A stretch of 18,138 nucleotides of DNA from JALNXF01 sp964555845 (GCA_964555845.1 CAZKUA010000014.1:1-18138), one strand, 5' to 3'. Positions 7,540 to 16,534 are shown, counted from the first letter of the stretch. Notes: generated by a model from the sequence alone, not told the origin. Made by a program: numbers and translations.

Positions 7540-7959
7540 CTAATTATTTGCATTTTTTTGTTTTCTTTCTTCAATAATTTTTACGATTTTTCAGTAAATT
7601 CAAGAATTTTTCTTTGACAATTCTAAAATTGAGTAATTCATTATTACTATCAAAAATGAATTTTGTACTGCTTTTACTGATGCTATTCTCTTTTTTGGAA
7701 TATTACCATCTATTGCTTCAAAAACTGCCATTTCTCATACCATATCTCAAGATTCGACAAATCATAGTACTTTTTCTCAATCACTTCTATCTCTATATAC
7801 CTTTAATTTTCCACTCTTCAAAATATACATAGCAACCGCGTCATCTCATTCATTAAATAGTATTTCTCATTCTTTTAGGAATCTCTCCTGACAAAACATC
7901 GATAAATTAGTCAGTTCAGAGGAAGTCAAGCTATCAAAAATAGAAATTCATTCAAACAT
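7540..7959 (-). CDS. Stand-alone cyclic-nucleotide-binding domain protein
   Basis: The product is 139 aa. It shows the cNMP-binding beta-roll: FDSLTSSELTNLSMFCQERFLKEGEILFNEGD (8-39), AMYILKSGKLKVYR (43-56), and GFVESGDMVGEMAVFE...PKKRIASVKA (66-97). The last is a phosphate-binding cassette with G75-E76 and the R91-x-A-S pattern that contacts the cyclic phosphate in CRP and PKA regulatory subunits. A short helix (about 110-135) follows, but there is no helix-turn-helix, so it is not a CRP-type repressor by itself. It has its own promoter at 7991-8017 and ends in TAG. Which nucleotide it binds and what it regulates are unknown. A role as a free sensor subunit is inference. Confidence 0.82.
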
Positions 7960-7990
7960 ATATGAGAGGGTTAGTTTTAAGTATGCTTTT

Positions 7991-8017
7991 ATTGTATAGA
8001 ATTTAGAAAATTTGCAA
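7991..8017 (-). promoter_or_regulatory. Promoter of the cNMP-binding gene
   Basis: Minus strand: TTGCAA (8017..8012), a 15-base spacer, TACAAT (7996..7991), about 32 bases before the ATG at 7959. Same form as the promoter of mntA. Confidence 0.55.
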
Positions 8018-8025
8018 AATTAATT

Positions 8026-8331
8026 TTAGAATTTCAAAACATTACTTAATGCAATTTTTTTAAAATCAGAGTTAACATTGTTAAAATCTACTATATCAAT
8101 AATTGCCGGAATATCTTCCATTTCGGTTTTTATAGCATTAATTGTATTAAATGGAACTTTTTGTTTTCAAATAATTCCAATATCATAATCAGAATTTATC
8201 TTAAAATCTCATTTAGCTCTAGATCAAAATAAAAATATCTCATATTTTTGGGGATCTATATAAGAATAGATAGTTTTTTTGATTTCTTCTATTATCTCAT
8301 TATCAATTTGATTTTTCACTAATTTGTGCAT
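8026..8331 (-). CDS. Second minimal nucleotidyltransferase (HI0073-like MNT)
   Basis: The product is 101 aa. The nucleotidyltransferase core FLFGSRAKGDFKINSDYDIGII contains GSX10DXD, with G36-S37, D48 and D50, and IIDIVDF (about 78-84) supplies the likely third metal ligand. G36 is TGA. In characterised HEPN-MNT systems such proteins modify or neutralise a partner HEPN or substrate-binding protein. The upstream 30-codon frame (8341-8433) looks like the start of an HI0074-type partner that is cut short, so this transferase may be orphaned. The downstream neighbour, behind its own promoter, is the cyclic-nucleotide-binding gene. Its sequence differs strongly from MntA at 444-752, so it is not a recent duplicate. 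Confidence 0.86.
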
Positions 8332-8340
8332 AAAGTTCTT

Positions 8341-8433
8341 TTAAATATTTAATATTTGACTTTCAATAATTGCATCATCAAGAGTTTTTAGGGATAAGTT
8401 AAATTTATCAAGTAAAATTTTAGTTTTTTGCAT
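8341..8433 (-). pseudogene. Probable truncated HI0074-like nucleotidyltransferase-binding partner
   Basis: A 30-codon frame, MQKTKILLDKFNLSLKTLDD..., ends in TAA 9 bases before the nucleotidyltransferase start. Its sequence resembles the first helix of HI0074-type proteins (about 130 aa), which usually stand directly before HI0073-type transferases, as here. The remaining part of the helical bundle, with its AVIQRFEF-type segment, is missing from all frames. It could instead be a genuine short leader peptide. The match is too short to be decisive. Confidence 0.4.
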
Positions 8434-8459
8434 AATTATTTTTATAAAATATATATTTG

Positions 8460-8486
8460 ATTATATAAAAATTTTCTAAAATGCAA
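8460..8486 (-). promoter_or_regulatory. Promoter of the second nucleotidyltransferase unit
   Basis: Minus strand: TTGCAT (8486..8481), a 15-base spacer, TATAAT (8465..8460). The layout and most of the spacer bases match the mntA-hepT promoter. It lies directly downstream of the transporter stop codon at 8505, so this unit can be transcribed independently of the pilus operon. Confidence 0.6.
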
Positions 8487-8504
8487 AATAAATAAGTCTA
8501 TATA

Positions 8505-9377
8505 TTACAAAATAAACAAAACTAAAACTATAAAAGCCAAAAAGATTGTCGCGATTTGCTTGGAACTTAGTTTTTCTTTTAGGAAAATGAAGGTAAAAAT
8601 AGGAACTAAAATAACTGAGAAAAGATTAATGAAATTAACAATGTTTCCTGAAATATATTTATATCATGTAAAAGTTAAAAATCATCAAATAAAGAAAAAT
8701 AAAGCAACTAGTAGGTAACTTTTAAGTTGTTTATTATTTAATTTTAATTCTTTCTTTAATTTTATATTATTTCTTAAAATAAATACAGAAAAATAGAAAA
8801 TAGAAAATATAAAAATAAGGAGTTCAGAGTAAAAAATCATCTGAACGGGCGATGCTATTTGATTTTTTATAATAAAATTATTTATTCAATTATAAATAGT
8901 CCAACTTATAGAAGTAATAAAAGCATAAATTGCATATTTATTTACTTTTATTTTCTTTTTCTCATTTCTCTCAAATAAAAATAGTGAAATTATTGCAAAA
9001 TATACAACACTTAAAACTAATTTAAAATTAGAAAATTTCTCAATATCTCAAATAAGGAAAATATTTAGAAAGTAAGACAAGAAAACATAAGTGTATGCAA
9101 TAACCATAACTATCGCATTATTTAAATGTTTTAGGGCTTTGTAAAGAGACCAAATTCCAGAGTATCCAAAGAATCAAATCAAAATAAATAATCAGAAAAT
9201 TTTTAAATCAAAGTTTAAAAAGGGAGTTTTAGAAATTAGTAAAAAAATAATACCATACAAAGATGTAAAAAGATATTGGTAAAAAAGTGATTTATAAATA
9301 TCAAAATTAACAGAAATATACTTACTTAATACATTTCACAAAGACTTAAGTATCATTCAAAAAATTGCAAAAATCAT
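8505..9377 (-). CDS. EamA/DMT-like membrane transporter
   Basis: The product is 290 aa, strongly hydrophobic, with about ten predicted membrane segments in two halves. This is the arrangement and length of the drug/metabolite transporter (EamA) superfamily. Family-like features are the ALKHLNNAIVMVIAYTYVFL segment in the first half and NIVNFINLFSVILVPIFTFIFLKEKLSSKQI near the end, the latter closely resembling the EamA terminal motif (P-V-x-x-x-x-x-FLKE). The substrate cannot be told from sequence. Members move amino acids, nucleotide-type metabolites or drugs, and a uptake role would suit an organism that depends on a host. It starts 10 bases after the NYN gene and is the last gene of the six-gene run. 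Confidence 0.8.
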
Positions 9378-9387
9378 GTTTTTTTAA

Positions 9388-10107
9388 TTAAAATAAATAT
9401 TCTTCGTTTCTTGCTTGCTTAGGATGTGAGATAGGTTTTTTAATATTTTGTTTGATAGGATTCGGCTTATTTATTACTGGCTTATTATTAATTGGGTTTG
9501 AAATATTTGTTTTATTTACAACTGATTTATTAGAAATATTTGGTTTAGGAATATTTTGAGTATTTTCTTTACTCGTTTTTGGCTTATTTGAGGTATAATG
9601 TCTATATTCTACTTTTTTTCTAATTGATTGAAGATAATCTATTTTAGAATCTGCTGCTTTTAAAAGTAAAGAAGAAAGGTATTTTCTGTGAGGAGCAATT
9701 AGCATTAGAAATTTATTATTAGCTACTAAATGTCTTAGTAGACAAGAAAAATCTCAATCTCAACTAACAATTAGGGCTTTATCGTATTTATTATAATCTA
9801 TCATTGCCTGAAGTATAAGCTCAGCATCAACATTTCATTTTATTCAAATTCAATCATGAGCACTTATTACTTCCTTAAAAACTATTACAAATCAGGCTTT
9901 TTGGATTGCGATATATAGATCTTCCATTCCAGCGATAAATCCTATAAAAACATAGGCAACCTCGATATTGTATTGGTCTTTTAGATAATCACGAAATTTC
10001 TTCCAATCCATTTTCCAGCCAAGTTTATTGAGTCCAGAATTAAGATTTTGTGCATCAATAAAAGCATAATTACCTTTATTTTGTTTTATTTGTAAAATTT
10101 TGCTCAT
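9388..10107 (-). CDS. NYN-domain (LabA/DUF88-like) putative RNase with Asn/Lys/Pro-rich tail
   Basis: The product is 239 aa, joined across TGA codons from two fragments visible on the standard code. Residues 14-165 form a PIN-like NYN domain: YAFIDAQN (D18), KGNVDAELILQAM (D94) and ALIVSGDGDF (D117, D119). These acidic residues match the metal site of LabA/DUF88 proteins, many of which act on RNA. G72, G86, G88, G91, G116 and G118 are TGA. Residues about 174-239 are a low-complexity tail rich in Asn, Lys and Pro with repeated NKP and KPN words, likely disordered and basic. It starts one base after the DUF1003-like gene, so the two are probably translationally coupled. Nuclease activity is inferred from the family. 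Confidence 0.85.
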
Positions 10108-10108
10108 A

Positions 10109-10603
10109 TTATTTTTTATAATTTTTTAGTTCTTCTAATTCTTTTACGATGTTTTGCATCTGAATTTCTATTTTTTCAATATATTTTATAGCCTTATCTG
10201 TCTCTAGTTCTTCTTCTTCATTATCTTCAGTTATCTCATCCACATCCTCTTGGATTTCATCTACATCTTCCTGGATTTCGTCGATGTCTTCCTGGATTTC
10301 GTCGATGTCTTCCTGGATTTCGTCGATGTCTTCTTCTACAGCTTTCAGACTTAGTGTATTTCTATTTACAGTCATCTGGATAAAAATAGCTAAATAAATT
10401 GCTTCAAGTGATACTACAGTTGTGAGAATTAGAAGCATTTCTTCGAGTTTTACTCAAAATAGAACTGATATAAAACATACCACAAAAAACGTAGTGTGCA
10501 CCATAAGTGATGATTTAGATCAAACCCAATTAGTAAACACAATTGAAAATTCCTTTTTAACTATATTTTTATTAGATGCTTTCTTTTTAGTTATTTTTCA
10601 CAT
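10109..10603 (-). CDS. DUF1003-like membrane protein with acidic heptad repeats
   Basis: The product is 164 aa. Residues 18-80 give two membrane segments (about 33-52 and 56-76) in the DUF1003-like order, with the diagnostic TTVVSLEAIYLAIFIQMTVNR. Residues 91-126 are five tandem heptads of the form (D/E)D(I/V)DEIQE, followed by an acidic EDNEEEELE stretch and a helix, a pattern expected for a coiled coil on the cytoplasmic side. The start at 10603 was chosen because the next codon is TGA (Gly), and the frame runs unbroken to TAA; on the standard code only the last 109 residues would be seen. It lies 7 bases after pilT and 1 base before the NYN gene. Its function is unknown. A membrane-anchored scaffold is a guess from the architecture. 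Confidence 0.78.
10231..10335. repeat. Tandem 21-bp coding repeat
   Basis: Five copies of a 21-bp unit encode (D/E)DIDEIQ-type heptads in the DUF1003-like gene. The three central copies are identical at DNA level and the outer ones differ by a few bases. The near identity suggests recent copy-number change by slippage. Confidence 0.9.
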
Positions 10604-10610
10604 AATTTAT

Positions 10611-11702
10611 TTAATTAATGTTTGCATTGTCTTTTAGGAATCTTGGATTATTGGCATATTTAAGTCATTCTTCGAGTGATATTTCTCCTTCATTTATAAA
10701 TTGTAATAAATCCTGTTCAAGAACTTGCATTCACTCAACTCAATACATTTGCATAACTGATGGAATTTGATGAAGTTCATTTTCTCTAATTAGATTTGAT
10801 ACTGCAGTATTTTTAATTAAAATTTCTTTTACTAATTTCACTCAACTACCATCACTTTTTCTAAGAAGTCTTTGAGAAAAAACTCAAGCTAGCGTGTCAG
10901 CGAGTTGCATTCTTACCTGATTTTGTTGATCTCCAGGAAATGAATCTATTATACGAGATATAGTCTGATAAGCACTTCTTGTATGAAGTGTAGAAAATAC
11001 TAAATGTCATGTTTCGGCGAGTGTCAGAGCCATTTCTATTTCTTTTGCATTTCTCATCTCTCAAAAAAGTATTACTTGTGGATTTTGTCTCATCGCTCAA
11101 ATTAACGCTATATTATAATCTGGAACATCTCTTCAAATTTCTTTTTGTTCAACAATTGACATTTTATGCTCATGAACATATTCTATTGGGTCTTCAATTG
11201 TAATTATATGTTTTGCATAATTTGTATTTATTTCGTTTATCATGGCTGCGAGTGTTGTTGATTTACCTGATCAAGTAGGACCTGTTACTAGCACTAATCA
11301 TTGTCATTTTTTTGTAATATCTGTATAAATAAAAGGTAAATTTAGGTCTTCAATAGAAGGAATCTTATCTGATAATAATCTTAATACTACCATATAATAC
11401 CCCATTTGAAATGAAATATTTCACCTAAAACGCGATTGTTGAAATAAAAATGAGAAATCAAGATTTTTAGATATAAGTAATTTTTCGTGTTGTTCGGCTG
11501 TAATTAGAGATTTTGCGAAATTTTTAGTATCTTCAGCTGTTACTTTTTCAATTCATTCATTAATTGATACTATTTCCCCAGAAATTTTTATTGCTGGATA
11601 AGTCCCAACAGTATAATAAAAATCAGATCATTTATTTTCTATAACTACTCACAAAAGAGCATCTCTTACGGAATAGTCCTTTATTATTACATTTTCTAAC
11701 AT
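10611..11702 (-). CDS. pilT: PilT-type pilus retraction ATPase
   Basis: The product is 363 aa, the PilT length. Walker A is GPTGSGKST (141-149), with the first P-loop Gly after Thr encoded by TGA. The Asp box is ITIEDPIEY (167-175), the Walker B region is AMRQNPQVILFGEMRN (203-218) with catalytic E215, and the His box is TGHLVFSTLHT (231-241). The C-terminal NLIRENELHQIPSVMQM stretch matches the PilT-specific region around the AIRNLIRE motif. PilT powers retraction of type IV pili at the inner membrane, working on PilC. The family consensus RQDPD..GEMRD is changed to RQNPQ..GEMRN, three acidic or polar changes next to the active site. It lies 54 bases after pilC and 7 bases before the DUF1003-like gene. 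Confidence 0.93.
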
Positions 11703-11756
11703 ATTTTTATTAATTAAGAATTAAAACATTATATTTATTATTGTACTTAAATCAAC

Positions 11757-12983
11757 CTACATTTTACTAGCTACTTTGGCAAGATTAAAGAATGGTAGCA
11801 TTATTGCAATAACTATAGTTCAAACCATAGCTCCTACAAATACTATAATAAATGGCTCAAGCATAGTCATAAGGTTTCAAATATATCTCTCTAGTTCCTT
11901 AGAATAATTAACTCAAACTCTTTCCATAGATTTTCATATTGTTCAAGTTTCTTCTCACACATTTACCATATGCACGAAATCTTCTGGGAAATACTTGCTC
12001 GAAAAGGAGGTCTCTTTGCTTCAAGAACTTAATCCCATAGCATTTGATATCTTAATTCAAGTCTCGACCTCATTTTTTATTTTAATAATTTCTTTTTTAT
12101 AGTACATATTTGTTACTACATTCGAAGATGTCTCAAGTGCCTCAAGCATAAGTACTCATGAGTCAAGAAGTAGAGAAAATGAATTAATAAAAGCTATAAT
12201 ATTTCATTGCCTTACAATAAATCAAAAAACCGGCAATCTCATGCTTATCCAAGAAAATAGTAATTGTCAGTAATATATTTTTCTAAAAATAAAAAATAGA
12301 ATAATTAATCAAATAAACGAGCCTCCTAAAATTATCCAATGATTAATCATAAAATCTGATATATTCATTAAAGTCTTAGTTAAGCCTGGAATCTCTACAT
12401 TTGTTTTCTTAAATGATTCAGTTATTTTTGGTAGAATAAATGTCATCATACCGATAACCATCAATAATGTTATAGATATCAAAATAGCAGGATAAATTAG
12501 CGCTCATCTTATTTTTGCTTTTAATTCTATTGACTCAAGTAATTTTTTATCTAATTCGGTCAATACTCTTGGTAGCGTTCAGGTTTTCTCTCCTACTATA
12601 ATAAGTGATATTATAAAGGGGTCAAAATATTTTTGGTATTGCCTCATAGTGTCAGATACCGAAAGTCAGTGATCCAGATTTAATCTTATTTCATTAACTA
12701 TTTTCTTTAATTTTTGGTTTTTTACTTGTTTGTGAAGTATTCAAAAAGCAGTTTTTAAATCAATTCAACTATTTAAGAAATTAGAAAGCTTATTTATAAA
12801 TTGCCAAACTTCTTTTCTTGAAATTCCACCTATAATAATCTGCTCTGTAGTTTTTTTCACAATTCAAGCTGGTTTTTTTCATGTTTTAAGCGCATATCTA
12901 GCATCATCTAAAAGCTTTAAGAATTTTTCATTATTAAAGTTTCCAGTGCTATCTATAAATTTTGTTTTGCTTAAAAATGCCAT
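11757..12983 (-). CDS. pilC: PilC-type inner-membrane platform protein of the type IV pilus
   Basis: The product is 408 aa, the family length. There are two GspF domains: the first includes FINKLSNFLNSGIDLKTAFGIL (about 67-88) and IISLIIVGEKTGTLPRVL, and the second includes NIIAFINSFSLLLDSGVLMLEALETSSN (about 270-297) and MVNVGEETGTIGKSMERVGVNYSKELE. Three membrane segments are seen, and the end EPFIIVFVGAMVGTIVIAIMLPFFNLAK is the family C-terminus. The Gly of both GEKTG/GEETG motifs is TGA. PilC is the hub on which PilB and PilT act to extend or retract the pilus. It lies 11 bases after the phosphatase gene and ends in TAG. Confidence 0.94.
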
Positions 12984-12994
12984 ATTTTATAAAA

Positions 12995-14944
12995 TTAAAT
13001 TTTTCAGTTTTTAAATATTACATCAATTGCTTCCTTAATTACTATGTTATACTCTCATTTTTTATATAAATCAACTAAGACTTGGTATTTTTTCTGTAAT
13101 TTGTCTTCTTGTTTTTTTGCTATAACTCTTTGTTCATTTCATATAGCCTTTTCAAGATAATATTTCATTTTATCATGTACAAATCATTCTTTATAATAAA
13201 TTAATACATCTTGCTTTAGTTTTATATATTCTCATACTTTATGCAATCTATCAAGTCTTTGTAATCTTATTTTTAATTCCCTATCGTATTTTTCTTTTTT
13301 AATTTTATCTATTACTTCTTGTTTTGTAGTATTTTTAATTTGCATATTAGTTTTTTTGACATTTGACTCTTGTAATATCTTCTCTAATTCTGCCTTATTT
13401 GAGATAAGATCTTTGTTTTTATCACGGACAAATACAATTAAAGTAACATCATCATCAAAAGACTGGTTTCATTTAAAATCATTAGCTTCTTTTAGGATTT
13501 GCTCTTGAATTTTTTTAGGATTTGTAAAATTAGTCACTGCTTTCAAAAAACTTTCTTCAAATCTATTTATTCAATACATATTTCAGGTAATATCTTTGGT
13601 CTCTAGAATTCAATCAGTATAAATTAGGGCAACATCTCAATCATTTAATTCTATATCTTTCACTTTAATTGAAGATACATTATTTATTAGTCTTACTCAG
13701 AGCGCTAGTCATCAAGCTATAACTTTTTCTACTTTATTTTGTTCTTTTCTGTAAATAAAAATAGGAATATGCCCTGCTCAAATAGAACTTAGAGTGTTTT
13801 TTATAGAATCCCATTCGAAGAAAATTGAAGTTACAAACATTCTTCATTTAATTTTTTCTTTTAATTCATTATTAAGTTTTAGAAATAAATCCTTAAATAC
13901 TTTAACTTTTTTCGAATGATCAAAAAATAATTTTGAAAGAACTGCAACTACAAATCAAGATTGAACTCAGTGCCCTGTGGCATCTCAAATATAGAAAACC
14001 ACTTTAGAGTTATCTACCTTATTAAATCAAAAAGTATCTCAAATAATTTTATCTTTTCCAATTATTTTTCAGAAAATATCAAATCATTGAAGTTCAAATC
14101 ATTGTATATCTTTTGTTAATCAAGTATTTATAACATTGAAAAAATTATCATCTATTTTTTCTCCGTCAATATCGCTAATTGTTCAAGAATTTACTAGTAA
14201 TTTATCTAATTCTGACAAAGTTCTTAATCTTTTTAATTTTTCATTTTTAGATTGTGTTTTTTCTCTTTGTTCTCTGTATTTCTCTCTAATGGAAGCCAAA
14301 AGTCATTTATTTTTTTCCTTTACACTCAAGTCAACTCAAATATCAGACAAAATTTTATCAACTTTTTTTGCTTTTTTACTATCTTTTTCTTGAACTATCT
14401 TGGATTTATTATATGCATTTTGAACTTCGGTCAAAAGTATAATAGCCTCTTTTTTATTTGGAAAATCAAAAGCTATCTTCTTTCAAAGCGATAATGCTTT
14501 TGAATATTCTTTATTTTTTAGAAGAGTTTTTATCTCTTTTACTTGAATTTTATATTCTTTTTCTTGTCTTTCTTTTTTATATTTCTCTGTTTCTGCTTTA
14601 TTTTTCTCTTCATTTACGGCAAGTCTTTTCTCGAGTAAAGTCAATCTAGAAGAAAGCTCAGTCGACAGATCTCTAACTTTTTTAATTTTTTCTCATGCTT
14701 TCCTGGATACTTCTTCTACATTACTAGATTCCAATACATATAATTTTTTTATTAATTCTTCATTGTAATTAAGTAAAGATTTATGTTTTAAAATAAGCTC
14801 TCTTATAGCTAGAATTACATTTTTGTAATCTTTAATTTTCTCATAAGTCTCGACCCACTCCAAAGCCTCCTTGAATCATTGAATTAATTCAGGCTGCTTT
14901 TTTTTGCTTATATTTAAAAATGTTTTTAGTTTTTGTATAAACAT
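12995..14944 (-). CDS. SpoIIE/RsbU-type PP2C phosphatase with long coiled-coil N-terminus
   Basis: The product is 649 aa. Residues 1-240 are Lys/Glu-rich and helical, with a coiled coil at about 75-135 and a TPR-like segment at 137-172. Residues 280-507 form the phosphatase domain: GDTFGF (D303), YIGDATGHGVQSGF (D321), IGAGHIPIFIY (388-398), IYTDGILETKD (D444) and SFDDDVTLIVF (D497/D498). These are the metal-binding positions of the PPM/SpoIIE fold, all intact. A further Lys/Glu-rich helical tail runs to 649. There is no receiver, GAF or membrane segment, so the input signal probably comes through the helical regions. Such enzymes remove phosphate from Ser/Thr of regulator proteins. It directly precedes pilC and pilT, which suggests control of pilus motors. 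No partner kinase or anti-sigma factor is in view. Confidence 0.88.
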
Positions 14945-15001
14945 AAATTAGGTTAGTCTTTTATAAAAAGTTATAATATTTTATTCATCTAATCTTTTTA
15001 T

Positions 15002-15040
15002 CGTCACCCTGAGCGGAACGAAGTGGAGTCGAATGGGTCT
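15002..15040. repeat. Repeat family C copy 1 (GTCACCCTGAGCG...)
   Basis: An imperfect hairpin sequence, CGTCACCCTGAGCG through AGTGGAGTCGAATGGGTCT. A near-identical copy in the opposite orientation is at 16818-16857, and a shorter one (CTCTCAGGGTGACGA) is at 16876-16890. It lies between pilB and the phosphatase gene. Confidence 0.85.
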
Positions 15041-15082
15041 TTTTATTTAATCTTTCAATTTTAATAGGTATTTATAAATAAA

Positions 15083-15146
15083 AGATTCTTCGACTTCGTT
15101 TCACTCCGCTCAGAATGACGAAAGAGTGAGGCTCAGAATGACGAAA
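15083..15146. repeat. Repeat family D copy 1 with a partial second copy
   Basis: AGATTCTTCGACTTCG...CGCTCAGAATGACG (15083-15120) forms an imperfect hairpin. A partial copy, GCTCAGAATGACGAAA, follows at 15131-15146. The inverted counterpart is at 16747-16780. On the minus strand this lies right behind the pilB stop codon and could aid termination or protect the 3' end, although no clean T-run follows. Confidence 0.8.
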
Positions 15147-15153
15147 TTTGTAA

Positions 15154-16389
15154 TTATATTAATTTTAGTATCTCATCAACTGTCGTCTGTTTGGTAGCGG
15201 CCTTAATGAATCCGTCTTGCATTATAGTAAGCATTCCTAACTCTTTTGCTTTCTCTTCTATATCATGAACTGAGGCTTTATTTAAAATGAGTGCGTCAAG
15301 ACTATCATCCATAACTAAAACTTCTTGAATTCAAATTCTTCATTTGTATCAAGTGTTACCGCACACGCTACATCAAGCTCATTTATTAAATGTTATATCT
15401 TCTACTTTTTCATCCAATACATTGTTTAGATAACTTCAAACTTTCTTAATTATCACTTCGTCTTTTATTTTGTAATCAGCTTTACATTTTTCACAAAGTC
15501 TCTTTACAAGTCTTTGCGATACTACTAATTTCAAAGCTGAAGATATCAAAAATGGCTCAATTCACATATTTATAAGTCTTTGGATAGTTCCAGCGGCACT
15601 ATTTGTATGTATTGTAGAAAGCACCAAATGTCCTGTCAAAGCCGCCTCAATAGCAAGCATTGCAGTCTCTTTATCTCTTATTTCTCATACCATAATAATG
15701 TCTGGATCTTGTCTTACTAAAGACCTCAAACCTTCCGCAAATCCAAATCCAATATCTTTTTTGATTTGAGTCTGATTTACATATGGCATATTGTATTCCA
15801 CAGGATCTTCTAGCGTTGTAATATTGAAATCAAGCGGATTAAATGATTTTAGCATTCCAAATAATGTCGTAGATTTACCCGACCCCGTAGGACCAGCAAT
15901 AAGTATCATTCCATATTTACTCTTAAGACTTTCTTTTATTTTAGCCAAATTAACATCTAGAAAATTAAGTTTCTCCATATCAATTAGAGAAAAATCCTGA
16001 ACAAGTACTCTCATTACAACTTTCTCTCAATTAACAACAGGAATAGTAGATACTCTTATATCCACAAACATATCTTGAGGTAAATTAAGCGCGATTTTTC
16101 AATCTTGAGGTTTTTGTTTCTCATCAATTCTAAGAGATGACATAATTTTTAATCTTGAAAGAAGCTTCGCATATTCATCATGTGCTATTTTATCCACATA
16201 TATAAAATCCCCACTCTCTCTCAGCCTTATGAGAACATAGTCGCGAGTTGGCTCTATATGTATATCAGATGCCTTCAGCTCTATAGCCAAATTAAATAAA
16301 GCCGTGGTATATTCTGTAATATCACCAACATCACCATTTATGTTTACATTATCGAATTCCTTCTGTTTTTTTGTCTTATATTCAAACAT
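15154..16389 (-). CDS. pilB: PilB/GspE-type pilus extension ATPase, short form
   Basis: The product is 411 aa, joined across TGA codons at positions 97, 235 and others. Family landmarks are KASDIHIEP (39-47), LRIDEKQKPQDGK, VDIRVSTIPVVNGEKVVMRVL (108-128), Walker A GPTGSGKST (166-174), the Asp box TTLEDPVEY (191-199), Walker B RQDPDIIMVGEIRD (226-239) and the His box TGHLVLSTIHT (252-262). The zinc site C299/C302...C340/C343 of the PilB/GspE type is complete, which separates it from PilT. PilB usually has about 560 residues; the N-terminal regulatory domain of roughly 150 residues is missing here. It has its own promoter at 16430-16458. It drives pilus assembly on PilC. Confidence 0.93.
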
Positions 16390-16429
16390 TTTATTTTTAT
16401 ATTAACAAATAATTATAACTACACAATCA

Positions 16430-16458
16430 ATTATAATATATATATACATATAATGCAA
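16430..16458 (-). promoter_or_regulatory. Promoter of pilB
   Basis: Minus strand: TTGCAT (16458..16453), a 17-base alternating TA spacer, and a perfect TATAAT (16435..16430), about 40 bases upstream of the pilB ATG. This is the best-spaced of the TTGCAT promoters. Confidence 0.68.
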
Positions 16459-16534
16459 GTTTTAATGATTGCAATTTATCGTATTTATATTTTAAATAAG
16501 ATAAATATTATTTTTTCTATGTCATTCACTTCTT

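Noticed and set aside
10231..10335. CRISPR-like or minisatellite array
   Set aside because: The repeats are contiguous, of 21 bases, in frame and encode heptads, with no spacers.
10422..11203. Plus- and minus-strand frames overlapping the DUF1003-like and pilT genes
   Set aside because: They are in the wrong frame or on the opposite strand of well-supported genes and show no family features.
14136..14649. Three overlapping plus-strand open frames rich in Phe, Leu and Ser
   Set aside because: They are the antisense of the Lys/Glu-rich helical region of the phosphatase gene, which gives Phe/Leu/Ser-rich shadows. They have no family resemblance and the minus-strand gene is certain.
9388..16389. 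Frameshifted or decayed pilus genes
   Set aside because: On the standard code pilB, pilC, pilT and the phosphatase look broken, but each break is an in-frame TGA and no frame change is needed.
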